Part shown: positions 48,485 to 60,639 of the stretch, in pieces | How the letters are laid out: every line of letters starts with the position of its first letter | How positions within the stretch are numbered: position 1 is the first letter of the stretch | Assembly: GCA_003024785.1 (NCBI GenBank) | Contig: PUQB01000105.1 | Span: 372,001-436,000, forward strand | DNA from: Selaginella tamariscina | Taxonomy: Eukaryota > Streptophyta > Lycopodiopsida > Selaginellales > Selaginellaceae | Length of the DNA: 64,000 nucleotides | Direction: 5' to 3' | The notes under the pieces: generated by a model | What the model was told of the DNA's origin: nothing | The model's database searches: none | What the model saw: only the letters and a program-made list of their open reading frames with translations | Translations under genes and position numbers: made by a program

Positions 48485-49270
48485 CTATTCGGGCTGGATC
48501 TTCTCGTTTCCCGGCAGCACAGTAAGGGCCACTTCACGAGCTTGTTTTGGACGTCGATGACAATTCTCCAACTTGTGGTACGGGTCCCCATAGTACAAAC
48601 AAAGCTTGTACTGAATCCGCTTTCGACGTTTGGTTGGCAAAAGCTTGCCTCGGCATGATCGCCCTAATTCCATCGGGGATGGTTCTACTGAGGAAGATGA
48701 TGAATCAACAGATGAGGGAACAGGGATTGCAGAAATGGAAGAAGACGGCACCAAGAAGAAAGAAGGATGTCGACGTTCTTGTTTCCGCTCGATCAACCGG
48801 TTGTCACAACGAATTGCCAACTCGATCATGCTGGTGAGGGTTTTCGGAACTGCAAAATTCAGCAACATGTCTTTAACCTCGTCCTGCAACCCCAACTGGA
48901 AAACTTCCTTGAGAGCACGATCTCCCCATTTGACATCACAAGCAAGAAGTTGAAACTTCAATGCGTACTCTGCTACCGACATACCCCCTTTGTGAAGCTG
49001 ACGGAGTTTGGTGATGGCAGCACTCTCACGATCCACATCACTGAACATCGCCGTGAACCGTTCCACAAACTCGTCAAAATTCCCAAGGATCGGATCATTG
49101 TTCTCCAGCAAGGCTGAGAACCATGAAAGAACAGAACGTGACCCGATCAATCCAACCTTAATGGGTTCTTGCTGTAGCGCCTCGACTGCATCACGATCCG
49201 CAGACGAACTTGATTGAGAAAACCTCGAAACTTCGATTAGGTACCATCAAACTTTTCAGGCATGATGATC
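48485..49270 (-). pseudogene. Gypsy element 2 gag
   Basis: 49270-49191 gives MPEKFDGT, a stop, then KFRGFLNQVRLRI; after a frame shift the frame 49150-48485 gives SVLSWFSALLENNDPILGNF, MSVAEYALKFQLLACDV, FQLGLQDEVKDMLL and the knuckle LCLYYGDPYHKLENC, in which the second Cys is Tyr. One nonsense codon and one frame shift disable it. Confidence 0.8.
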
Positions 49271-49285
49271 TTTGGCTCTGGAGAA

Positions 49286-49392
49286 TTAGAAAAATCAAAA
49301 AAGAAAAAGAGAAGAGAATCAGAAAAGAAAAAGAAAAGAAAAAGAAAAGAAAAAATCGAAAAGAAAATTGAAAAGAGAGAAAGAAAGAAAAT
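49286..49392. repeat. Purine tract (GAAAA)n in the leader of gypsy element 2
   Basis: About 105 bases almost entirely A and G on the plus strand (AGAAAAAGAAAAGAAAAAGA style), i.e. a (TTTTC)n pyrimidine tract on the element's sense strand just upstream of gag. Element 1 lacks it. Confidence 0.9.
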
Positions 49393-49446
49393 GGGATCAA
49401 TGACAAGCAAAAACAGAAGCTTGTCACTATTAAGAATCATTCAAAC

Positions 49447-49842
49447 TGTCACGACCTTGTGCAAAGGGCAAAACTTTTAGAATAAGGGTGGAACCTTGAA
49501 AGGAGGAGATTGTATTCAAGAAAGAAATGAATACAAAATGAAACACTAGGCCGAAGATTGGTGTTGAATGATTCTTAGAAACCTGGAATTGGAACCCTGT
49601 TTATATATCTGAGGTCCTGAGGATTGTATGGTCCACAACTGGTCTGGAATGTGTGATCCACAACTGGTCTGGAATGTGTGGTCCACAATTGGTCTGGAAC
49701 ATGCGTATGAATATATGCCTTGCTGTTGATGGTGTAGTTCAGCATTTAGGATCATACGGACCCGTTGGTTAACACATGTGTGTGTTAACCAAAAGGTCTC
49801 GGGTTCAAATTTTGTGAAAGGCAAAAAATAATCCATGATACA
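49447..49842 (-). repeat. Gypsy element 2 LTR (5' LTR)
   Basis: 396 bases, plus-strand start TGTCACGACC and end ATGATACA. Partner of 44288-44687 with scattered substitutions, so the insertion is older than the complete LARD. Confidence 0.88.
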
Positions 49843-49847
49843 GAGCT
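49843..49847. repeat. Target site duplication of gypsy element 2, right copy (GAGCT)
   Basis: GAGCT immediately after the LTR end GATACA. Confidence 0.8.
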
Positions 49848-50311
49848 TGCACTATTAAAAGAATCTCATTCCCAATAAGAATATACTTGAGTTTAACTTA
49901 ACAACCCATCGGTCCACCATGAGGTTTAGGGTAGGGCAACCCTAGGGGAGGTTTAGGGTAGGGCAACCCTAGGGGTGTTTCTATCTATATTCGACATGTC
50001 AAATTCACCAAAAGTAACTAATAACCCAATTAGGAGGTTTAGGGTAGGGCAACCCTAGGGGTGTTTCTATCTATATTCGACATGTCAAATTCACCAAAAG
50101 TAACTAATAACCCAATTAGGACATGAAAAATAAGGGTAAGAGTTTTCTAAACAAAAATGTTAACTTCACTTAGTCGACAGGACTATCATTAAATACACAA
50201 GTGCACTAAGTGGGCCTATTTCTTTTAAACTGAGGGCTTATTAACATAGTTCAATAGGTAGTAATAATCAACTCTAAAGTAAAAGTAGAGGTAATAATAA
50301 AAATTATGACA
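49848..50311 (-). mobile_element. Older LARD copy, remaining LTR
   Basis: Continues the LTR interrupted at 44287 (ATCTCATTCCCAATAAG...) to its terminus ATTATGACA at 50311. It contains the tandem repeat described at 49921-50119. Confidence 0.8.
49921..50119. repeat. Nested tandem repeat in the older LARD LTR
   Basis: GAGGTTTAGGGTAGGGCAAC begins at 49921, 49948 and 50034. The last two start identical 86-base units (49948-50033, 50034-50119). This is a local amplification absent from the intact LTRs. Confidence 0.92.
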
Positions 50312-52912
50312 TTTATTATTTAATAATATTTATATTATCTACTTAATTATTATTCTTAACATGATAAGTTAGAGAACATAATAAGTTTATCCTTAAACTA
50401 AATCCTTAGCAAGTTTATTTCTAAGTTGGACCTTAAGTCAATTCTTATTATTAACTTGATCCTTAAGCTCATGTTTGGGTTTAACTAGTTAATGAGACAC
50501 ACATAATATAAACTTATTATTATTCTTAACATGGTGGGTCTCTTAACCCAATTGTTATGTTTTAACTTAATAAGTTTATGATTAGGCTTAACTATTTAGT
50601 GACCCTTAACCTAATTGTAATAAATTTAGTCTTAAACTAGACCTTGACATGGTAAGTTTATCCTCTAAACTCTTAACCCACCTTAACCTTTTAGATTAAG
50701 ATCAAATTGAATTTTAAATAACTGTTAAATGAAATTTAGAATAACTATCAAATAAAATTTAAGGTAACCATTTTAGAATGATGATATTTAAGATGTTCGG
50801 ATGGGGCATGACAAACACACCCACATACATAATAAACTTATTATATAAAAGATTAAATAAGCTTTTATGGTGAAGATTGTGTTTTAACTATGATCTTTCT
50901 TATTTTTACATCTATTTAAAAAGAAATTATTAATAATTCAATAAGTTTTTATGGTGAAGATTGTATTTTTAACTATGATCCTTTTTAATTTCAATTTTTA
51001 GTAAATATAAAAGTTTGCAAACAACTTGGACTGCAAAAATAACATAATGATTGGGGTTTGGTTATAATTGTTTTTTTTGTCATATTTTCTTATGCCAAAC
51101 CATGTCTTTGCAAGAGCTTTTTGAAGTAAAATATATGTACTATGTTTAAATCCTAGACACATTAAATGATTGTTTTACTTGTTGTGGTCAAAATTTAACA
51201 TGTGACAAGATAAATTATTAACCCCATAATAGATAAACAAAAGCAAACATTTACCTTAATAGTATCTCTGGGGTGCTCATAAGTGCAAGTTGAAAATGAG
51301 TTAAAGCATCGTGGGCAAATAAGTGCGTTTGTTAGGTGAGTCCACATATTGTGAAGATTGTTATTTTTTTCTAATTGGAGTTACAACAAAAACTAATGAA
51401 TATGAAGTCAATTAGTAGTTGAAAAGATGAACTTGTAGTTGCATAAGAAGGTTTGGCACATTTTTATGCAATTGAGTTTGAAAATAGCATAGGGCTTAGT
51501 AGTGGAGGCAAAGGCTCAACAACATGAGGGGTTGGAATGGAGGCCTTAATATCCCTATGCAATAATATCTTTACAAATTACAAATCACTTTAACATTTCA
51601 AAATTAAAAAGAGTATTAACTTATTTTTATGTTTGTAACAAGTAAAGACACATTGAATAAAAGATAAAAACCCAAGAAGGCGAATGGGGTGAGTTTAAAT
51701 ACTTAGGAGGAAACGGAACACAAGTTTTCACCATTATAAAGAAGGAAAAAAAAAAAAAAAGTTTTCACAATCAAACTCAGCTAAGATGCAATAATTAATT
51801 AGATATTTTCATAATCAAAAACATTAAGACCATTAACTTAAGACTAAATAAAAACCTTTATATAAATAACACTTTAAGTGCACCCGATTACCTAGTAATC
51901 CAACACTCCTTGTCACATATTTTAAATATTAGATTTAGACACGTTTTACTTAGGATCACATGTAACATGACATTATAGTAATTTGCTACCATTTAATTAC
52001 TAACCATTTACCAAACAATAAAAGGTTTTTACTTAGGAAGTAAAACACTACTCTTTTAAAACACATCTTAACCATCAACATGTTAATTTGAGAGCTATAA
52101 TAGCTCAAACTCATAAAATGGTTACACGTATTAATACCTTCAATGTCATGAATGTCAAATATAGTTCACTATTTCTTCTAAATATAAGCTTTTCTAAACA
52201 ACTTTGATTTATCTTAGCTGACATGATAACATATGTAACATTGAAGCTATTAATGTATATGATTTTATTTATTTGCTTGAAAATCTTCCTTCTTTCATCA
52301 ATACTACATCAAATTAAATTAAAAAACATATAAATTTTACCTATAAAAATATACAATGTTTAATAATTGAACACTCTCTTTTATTCTTCTATAATAGAAT
52401 GTCTTATGAATGCATTATTAGATAAAATTTAAACATTTGTTGTTGACATTAAGGAATGGTATTGGTATACTCAAACAGAAAATAAATAATTACCTAGGTA
52501 TATCTAAATGAGTTGATATTCCAATTCTAATTGTGATACTAAACAACATTCAAAACCTTGGTGCTAGCGCATCTTTAGTACCATTAGGACAAAATTTTAT
52601 TTCACATGTTGTATTAATCATGTGATTAATCCCTTGCATCTAGAGCAAATTATTTCATACTGTATATGTTTATTATAGCGATGGTTAAATATTTCAGTAA
52701 TATTTAACCATAGAATATTTAAGGAACATTTGCATATGCCTGTGTGCAAAGTGTGTTATTGTCACCCCTATAAAAAAAAAAGTCATTTAATTAAAATCTA
52801 TCATCTTTGTTACAATTAGTAATGATTATTAAAATTTCTAACTAGTTATAGGAATATTTATTTAAACATTCATAAGTATGTATTATTTATTTAAATAGAC
52901 CTCCATGGTAAC
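50312..52912. other. AT-rich intergenic region, no gene seen
   Basis: AT-rich, with short repeats around 50312-50700 (phrases such as TAAACTTATTATTATTCTTA) and no recognisable coding frame or element ends. Confidence 0.65.
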
Positions 52913-52929
52913 TGTCAGAGTTTTAACCC
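52913..52929. mobile_element. Isolated LARD LTR terminus (17 bases)
   Basis: TGTCAGAGTTTTAACCC is identical to the terminus of the complete LARD LTRs, but the next bases do not match. It lies about 35 bases left of the mosaic of gene fragments. Confidence 0.6.
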
Positions 52930-52959
52930 GAATTATATTACTGAAATGAAAGTCTAATG

Positions 52960-53480
52960 AACACACACACACACGCGCACACACATACGCATCAGATAAG
53001 ATATACAGACGTACATGTATAATCTACTAATATTTTGTTACATATACAAAACAGTCTTTATGAAGACTTCGAGACACATTTAAACTTGTTAACCACTAGA
53101 CTAGCTCGCACATACTATATATATAATGGTATATATATGTGATGACAACATACATACATATGTATCTTAATACTTATAAACAACACCACAAACTACAATC
53201 ACACTCTCTCCCTCTCTCTCTCTCTCATTCTCTCTCTCACACACACACAAAATAACACACGCACACACACGCACACACGCATAAGTCGGCTCCTACTAAT
53301 ACTAGCCAGGTTAAGGACATTCAACGATTTGGTTAAGTTACTGTCTTCGAGAATACGTGTGGGAGATTTGCTTTGCTTCTGCTAGGTTCTTACACGATCT
53401 GATTAGCACAATCCGATCCTCTATCATGTACACACTTGCCATTTCTGTGTTTTGAAAGGTGTGTGTGCGTGTGTGTGCGT
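52960..53480. pseudogene. Mosaic of duplicated gene fragments
   Basis: 52985-53185 copies the 3' flank of the tail-anchored protein gene (20850-21075: AGATATACAGACGTACAT, GACTTGTTAACCACTCGAC-type phrases). 53205-53305 copies its intron 3 and exon 3 edge (21555-21660: ACAAAATAACACAC, GGCTCCTACT). 53309-53438 copies the first 125 coding bases of the PPR gene (28801-28936), ending at the start-codon region CTATCATGTACACACTTG. All three are in the same orientation and order as their sources, with 7 kb of intervening DNA missing. Confidence 0.85.
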
Positions 53481-56400
53481 GTGTGTTTCTTAGGACTTCA
53501 AAACGTATGCTTAGGGACCTAAGTCAGGTTTATATCCTAACCTTTTTTTTTGTTGTATTTTGGATATTTAATAATACTTAAGTGCACATTTGATATTACT
53601 AAAAGAATTTACATCAAAAAGTATATTCCCTTTATAAAAATTAAAATGCCACACTCCAAACAAGAAGGAATAACCCAGATTAAGGAGGGTTTAAATTCTT
53701 TTGCAAATGTGCACCATATCAAAGTATGGCGATTCGACCTTCCTAAATTTAATAATATTCGATATTATTTAAATAAGTTTAACATTATTTATATATAATT
53801 TAATTAAGTTTAAATATAATTTAAGTAAATTTAATATTATTTCTACATATTTTTAAGTAAGTTTAACATTATTTATACATATTGTAAGTAAGTTTAACAT
53901 TGCTTATATATTGTTTAAGTAAGTTTAATATTGTTTAACCATACACACGTTATAAATGTATAAGTAAATTTTAAATTATTTATACATAAATAAATTTAAT
54001 ATTATTTATATAATTTTTAAATAAATTAAATATTATTTATATATTATTTAACTACACAACATGTGTTATATTTAACTTGTACTTATGTTATTTACTTTTA
54101 TAGGTAAATTTTTGAAGAATGTAATATGCAAAGGCCTCTATTATAATTAATTCAAGTAAGTAATAAATTATATTTATAATCTATTAATAATACATTTAAT
54201 TTCTTCAATTAACTCAGTCTCCATAACATATGCTTCGTTAACGAGAAACAAATAAAAATATATTTATATATATTTTAGGAGAGAGTCTTAATGCATTGGT
54301 ATATGTATTATTTCTGATATTTAATTTTACTTAGTATTTTGGTTTAGTAATAAATAATAATCTTGAATTTAATTCTTCTATGTTTTACACGTTAAAATCT
54401 TAAATCAAAAGTTTTAATTATTATTTAATTAAAATATTAATTAAGACTGGATATTGAAAACACTACATACACCAAAGTATTAAGGTTCTCTCTCTTTTTT
54501 TTATATATATATATATATACAAATATATACATATTTTTATTAGTAAAACAGCTATTGCAAAGATTGAATTGATTGGAGAAACTAAACATATATATTATTT
54601 AATAAGTTATAATTATAATTTATTATTTACTTAAAGAGATTCTTAATTATGACTTTTGCATTTTCATAAAATTATTTATAGATAAATAAATAACATAAAT
54701 ACAAGTTAAATATATTTTGTATTGTGTGTGTTCTTAAATAATGTTAATTTACTTTTAAAATATAAAAAAATATTAAACTTACTTAAATCATATATAAACA
54801 ATTTTAAACTTATACATTTATGATGTGTTTGTGGTCAAACAATATTAAACTTACTTAACAATGTATAAACAATGTTGAACTAACTTAAATTATATTAAAC
54901 TTATTTAAATTATGTATAAATAATGTTAAACTTTTTTAAACAATATTAAATTTACTTCATCCATTAATTGTTTAATTCGTTGTGATATTCATTTATTTTT
55001 TTGGAATTTAAAATTAAACAAAAGCAAATTTTATTTTATTTTTTTATAAAAATAAAAGAATTTTACAGTAATATAAAAAATTCATTTATTATTTCTTATT
55101 TGGATAATGCAATAAATCTTTAATTTTGATATTTTGAATAGATTAAATATACTTATTAATATATCAAAAAGAATAATTGATTATGTATATTATATTATTC
55201 AGGAAAGATAAAAAATGAACTATATATTATTTAAAAATATCTCGGTTATAAAAACGAAGGACGAAGATTTATAAATTAATTACATTTTATATTGTCATTA
55301 AACAAAATTCTTACACAAAAGAATTTATAAGTACTTATTCAAATTTTATTTTAAATATTTAAAAAATGAAAAGAGATTATAACAAAAGTAAAAACATAAG
55401 CATAATTTAATTCTTAAATTTTGATTAAGTATAGATTTTTCTTTATAAAAAAGGTTTTTTCTTTTTCCAATAACAAATCCTTTTTTATGGGTATATATAC
55501 ACTTATACATAAAATAAACAAATGGCCACATAAAAAAAAAAAAAAGTAAGTGCACACACACATAATAATTGTGAAATTAAGAGTTTTAATTTTTACTTAA
55601 TTAACATATTAAGTTAGATTGGGTATTAAGAACACTATATGCACTAATCTCGTTTTACACACAAAAAATGACTATTAGAAATAATTTTATATATTATTAT
55701 TATTTTAAAATTAATTTATATTTCATATTATTATTAAATTATTAATATGTGTTTTTATTTAAATTTTATAGAATTATTATTTATATAAAAGAAGCTCTTC
55801 AATATTACATGTTAAAATTTAAATTAATAAAGTTAAAAAGTAATTCATTCTTAAAGACATTACACATAAATTTCCAATGTTTTATTTATGTTACTATTGT
55901 GTTGTGTGATTTAATTATTTATTTTATTATTCTTAATTAAAAACTAAATAAATATTACACAAATGCTATAAGCCAAATCATCCTCAATTACAAATTAAGT
56001 ATACATATTATCATCGTACACATGCACACATATGAAATGTATTAATTAATATTTAATATTTAAAATTTAAATTAATATTAATTCAAGATCTTAAAGTTGA
56101 ACTTTTTTAATTACATCCAAAATCATAAAGTATGACTTGTTTAATTACAATAGCTGAAGGTAAATTTATTTTTTAATAAAAAATTAAGTAGTATTTTCGA
56201 AAGCGTTATTAATAAGCTCTTTTTATTTTTAATCATTTTAACTATAAAAAAAATCCTCATTTTAAAATAAAAAGTTCATTTTTGTGCATTTAAAAATAAC
56301 TTATAAATTTATGTCTATATTAAGGTTATTTTGTAAATTTTTAACAAACTTTAATATATTTACACAAATTTACTATTTAAAATCTGTGGGACAAATTAAA

Positions 56401-57866
56401 TATTTTATGTTTATTTCTATATAATTATTGCATTATTAATGACTTATGAATATTTAATAACTTTGAAGTATGATTTGGTCTTATTTATTTTTGTTAGTTA
56501 TATTAAAAATCATATTAAAAAGCTTGGTTAAGGTTATGTTTCACAATTATATTAATAATAAACAAATAATAAATGTGTGTTAAATAGATTATATATATTT
56601 ACCTTAATTATAATTTAAATTTCTACAAATGCATATGTATGTAATTATAGAAATTTATGTATATATATCTATCTACCTATCTAGCTACATATTATTTTAT
56701 ATTTTTCTATGTTTTTTTTTTTTTTTTTTTGACGAGTCTATAATATTTATATAATAAAATTGGCATTTTCATTTATAATTATCAATTATTTTATTTATTT
56801 TAAATGCATATGGTTTATATACAATGCTTTATTTATGATTAAATATCAATATTTATGTTTTTTCTATACATATTTTATATGTTTTAACTAACACATATAG
56901 AAAGTTGTGTTTATATTTCATATGTTTTAATTTATCATTGATAATAATAACTCATACTTAAATAATTAATAAAAAAGCTCATACTTAAATAATTATTTGA
57001 ATGTTAGATTTTATTATAATCTTCTTTTGTTTTCAAATTTTTAAATTAAGAATATATAAATCGTTATATATAAGAAACTTTTTTAATAACAATATAAAAT
57101 TAGGTGATTATATAAATCTTCATGTTCATTTGTATAAGTTAAACATCTTAAAACAACATATATAGATTTATTAAATCTTTAATTTTTAAATATCCTTATT
57201 AATATATTTAAAAAATTTAAGTTTAATCATTCATTTAGATTCTTTTACTTTAAATCAAATATGAATTCATTGATTTAACAAAAAGCATATTCTAGCATAA
57301 ATATAATGTATTCTAATATATTATATGAATATTCATATTTATAATAAATAAATTAAATGTCTAAAATTGTTTTATAATATATAAGACTTAACATTGTTAT
57401 ACAAGGTAGTAACATTTGGCAATTAATACTTATACACAAAGTGAAAATGTTGAATAAGATATGTGTTATCACTATCAATATTCATTTATAAATAATACAT
57501 TTTTTGAATTTTATAAACTAGTATATAATATATAATATGTAAATGTATATAGTATATATATTATACATTTATATATAAGCTTGAACTTCTTATTTTTTTA
57601 ATTAAAAATGTAAAATATATTATAATTATAAAATTAAGTTGTAATAAAACTAGATATATAGGTAAATTATCTTGTTAAATATTTTTAATACGAGTCTACT
57701 TTGCTACTAGGTGTACATGTATAAAAATTCAATATGCAATGTGTTTATTAAACTTCAATTTAAAATTAAATATATTATATATGCATAATTCAAGAATAAT
57801 AATCATATAAGATTAACAAATTTATTAATTAGATTTATATGTATATGAACAAGAGTTAAATTAAAT
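53481..57866. other. AT-rich intergenic region, no gene seen
   Basis: Very AT-rich. 53780-54060 and 54760-54960 contain many near-copies of AAGTTTAACATTATTTATA in both orientations. A T20 run lies at 56712-56731. No coding signal. Confidence 0.65.
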
Positions 57867-59870
57867 ATGAGATGGGCAGCTGAGGTGAACGAGTGTACAT
57901 CCCGTGTAAAATCATGTAAGACGTTATCCCAGCTGAAATCCATCCATCCCCAAGTAGCCGCACTACAAATCCGCATTCCGCATCGCAAATCCTTCTTTTC
58001 GAGGCTTCTCATACACATGTATGGCAAATTCGGCAGCCTGGACATCGCCCGTCGCGAATTCGACACAAATTCAACAAAAACAGACATCTTCTCGTGGAAT
58101 CTCATCATTTCTGCATATGCCCAGAATGGGCATTTCACAGAAGCAATCCATCTCTTCAACACCATGCCAATTCGCAACACGAGCTCCTGGAATTCTATAC
58201 TCACTGCATTCTCCAAGTCTGGGCAATTACAGGAAGCAAAGGAGTTCTTCGATCAAATGCCGCTTAAGGAGCTTGTCGCATGGAACTCCTTGTTGTCTGC
58301 ATATGCTCAAAACGGGCATCTGGAGCTCGCCAACAAGACATTCAGAGAAATGCCGGGACATGATCTAGTTACATGGAATTCAATGCTTTCCGCGTATGCC
58401 CAGAACGGGCATATAGAGAAAGCAATTTCTTTGTTTGAAGCCATGCCACACAAAGATATAATCTCCTGGAACACAGTTCTTGCTGCATACGTACAAAACG
58501 ATCGGAAACTGTCGGATGCAAGAGATTTCTTCGATCGTATGCCTGTTCACTGTCTCATTTCCTGGACGAGCATACTAATCGAGCATGCCCAACACGGGCA
58601 TATGCAGGAAACCATCGGGATTTACTGGGAAATGCCGGAATGTGATCTTGTTTCATGCAACGCTCTTCTTACTGCATTCTCCGAGAATGGTCACTTAGAC
58701 TATGCCGAGGTTTTGTTCCGGAAGATGCTCCAGAGAAGCATAGTTTCATGGACTGCATTGCTTACTGCATATGCCCAGAATGGGCAACTGGAGAAGGCGA
58801 AGTTTATGTTCGATACCATGCCGGAATGGAACATTTGTTCGTTTAATGCCATGCTTGCTGCTTACGGACATAATGGGAATGCGAGGCAGGCTAAGTTTTT
58901 GTTTGATACAATGCCTGTGGTGAATCTATATCGTGGAATGCCATTACTCACTGCATATGCCCAGAATGGGCATGTGGAGGAGTCTCTGTATGTTTTCAAT
59001 AACATACCGTTTTGGAACACCGTATCATGGAATGCAATGTTATGTCTACACGCACGAGAACACCATGTAGAGAATGCGAAATCCTTGTTTGAAGGGATGA
59101 AGGACAGGAACATAACATCGTGGAACACTATGCTTTGGTTATATGCCGAGACAGGGGATCTGCACGAGGTGAAGGACGTGTTTAACAAGATGAGGCATTG
59201 GAGTCTCTCTTCATATACTGCTATTATATCAGTGTACACAAACCATGGAAATTTCAAGAAGGCAAGGGAGCTCTTCGATCAGTTACCAGACCACAACTTA
59301 ACTTCGTGGAATGCCATGCTTGCTGCATATGCCCACTCTGGGCATCTCGAGGAAGTAATATGTATGTTTCAAGGGAGTGAGAGAAGAGACATTTGTATAT
59401 GGAAGACAGTGATGGATGCATATGCTCGAGTCGGGAATGCCAGTGAAGCTCGAGGGATGTTTAACAAGATGCCAGAACACGATGTGCATTCGTGGAATAC
59501 ACTCTTGCTGGCTTACACTCGAAGCGGGGAACTCGAGTTAGCCAGGAGTGTCTTCTATAGAATCCCCGAGCATAACCTGGTATCATTCGTGGTAATGCTA
59601 TGGGGTTTTGTGGTAACATGTTGTTTAGGGGATTCTTTAGAGTTGTTTAGTTCGATGAAGCTTGATGGTATTCGACCAGATGAAGCTTGTTTCACTTATG
59701 TTTTACAGGCTTGTAGAGGACGGGATATATACTTGTGTTGGTGCCACTTCCGATCCATGGTATATGACTTTGAATTAAGAGTAACGAAAGAACATTATGC
59801 TTGTGTTGCATACGCTCTTCGGCTTGCAGGGTATGTAGATTATGCAGAAGAACTTCTAATACAAATATAA
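57867..59870 (+). CDS. Pentatricopeptide repeat protein, S-type repeats, truncated C-terminus
   Basis: Intronless, 667 residues, no frame break, starting MRWAAEVNECTSRVKSCKTL. About 18 PPR units, mostly 31 residues, of the type NTMPxRNxxSWNxxLTAYAQNGHLE. The last units read FSSMKLDGIRPDEACFTYVL and VTKEHYACVAYALRLAGYVD, then AEELLIQI and stop. It lacks the E region seen in the other PPR gene of this window, to which it is a diverged relative. Expected role: organellar RNA binding. The frame stands out sharply in GC content from the AT-rich DNA before it. A functional protein without E/DYW is possible; loss of the end by truncation is equally possible. Confidence 0.88.
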   Translation: MRWAAEVNECTSRVKSCKTLSQLKSIHPQVAALQIRIPHRKSFFSRLLIHMYGKFGSLDIARREFDTNSTKTDIFSWNLIISAYAQNGHFTEAIHLFNTMPIRNTSSWNSILTAFSKSGQLQEAKEFFDQMPLKELVAWNSLLSAYAQNGHLELANKTFREMPGHDLVTWNSMLSAYAQNGHIEKAISLFEAMPHKDIISWNTVLAAYVQNDRKLSDARDFFDRMPVHCLISWTSILIEHAQHGHMQETIGIYWEMPECDLVSCNALLTAFSENGHLDYAEVLFRKMLQRSIVSWTALLTAYAQNGQLEKAKFMFDTMPEWNICSFNAMLAAYGHNGNARQAKFLFDTMPVVNLYRGMPLLTAYAQNGHVEESLYVFNNIPFWNTVSWNAMLCLHAREHHVENAKSLFEGMKDRNITSWNTMLWLYAETGDLHEVKDVFNKMRHWSLSSYTAIISVYTNHGNFKKARELFDQLPDHNLTSWNAMLAAYAHSGHLEEVICMFQGSERRDICIWKTVMDAYARVGNASEARGMFNKMPEHDVHSWNTLLLAYTRSGELELARSVFYRIPEHNLVSFVVMLWGFVVTCCLGDSLELFSSMKLDGIRPDEACFTYVLQACRGRDIYLCWCHFRSMVYDFELRVTKEHYACVAYALRLAGYVDYAEELLIQI

Positions 59871-60232
59871 TAAGTGCAAATTATGTTAAATGACACTGAT
59901 GGGTGTCAAAATAGACATTCACTGGAAAGCTGCAGTTGACATACATATACGTATATATAATCTGGATGTGTGCGTGGGGAAACGAATCTCGTGTTCTGCT
60001 CCTCGGGGTAAATGTTGTAAAAGTGACCACCTTCAGAACACGGTTCCTTAACTTAAACATTGACCTCTCGTACGTAAGCTTCTATAAGGTTTACAGTTTT
60101 ATAAATAACAACAGCGACGTCTAACGTTACCCGTCGTTCATTAATGCTCATCTTGGTCGTCATTGAGAACTCTCTCTCTCTCTCTCACACACGCACACGC
60201 ACGCACACGCACACAGAGTCTTAGTTAAGGTG

Positions 60233-60630
60233 TCACTTACGGGAGTAAGACGAAACCATCGCTGTCATTTGCTTCACTCCCGTTGGATCATCCCTTCTTT
60301 TCCTCGTTCTATATAAATTTGCCAGGTAGTTTACACTGTACGCCGCCAGCAGCCGTATAGATGTAGAAATAGACGTATATAATACGCATATATGATGATC
60401 TGTACCTACAGCACAAGAAAGTTTGATATTTGTTTTAAATGCCGAGCTGGCTGCCAATATCTGAGGTGTAATCCAGGCCGTCCGTATAAGTTATCCGCTA
60501 GAAACACGTAGTTATGACAAAAACCCTGTAAAAAGATGGCCATGCATGTACCAACCACCATCGTAATGGTGGACATGTGCTCCGTTGTATCACAGCTATA
60601 AAGGGAGATTCGTTTCAATACAACATACAT
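60233..60630 (-). CDS. Unassigned coding-like segments, possibly PEX11-like
   Basis: Minus strand 60525-60410 gives CHNYVFLADNLYGRPGLHLR and ARHLKQISNFLVL after a good acceptor (TTTTTACAG) and before GTAGG. 60360-60236 gives SIRLLAAYSVNYLANLYRTR and KRRDDPTG before a donor GTAAGTG. The pattern of a hydrophobic FLxDN stretch and a later LxxLYRxRKR is reminiscent of peroxin-11 proteins, but the similarity is weak and the joining intron is not resolved. Could be a gene fragment. Confidence 0.25.
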
Positions 60631-60639
60631 ACATACATA

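Larger units (their letters stand above)
44288..49842 (-). mobile_element. Gypsy element 2: Ty3/gypsy retrotransposon with 400-bp LTRs, decayed
   Basis: LTRs 44288-44687 (400 bases) and 49447-49842 (396 bases) flank, on the minus strand, gag (49270-48485), protease (48338-47919), RT-RNase H (47903-46437) and integrase (46406-45146). Order Gag-PR-RT-RH-IN is Ty3/gypsy. A GAGCT duplication flanks it. The minus-strand LTR begins TGTAGGAATCATGG. A typical purine tract precedes it (44704-44688). No primer site was recognised beside the 49447 LTR. Stops in gag and integrase make it non-functional, though the RT-RNase H frame is intact. It is inserted in the older LARD LTR. Confidence 0.9.
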
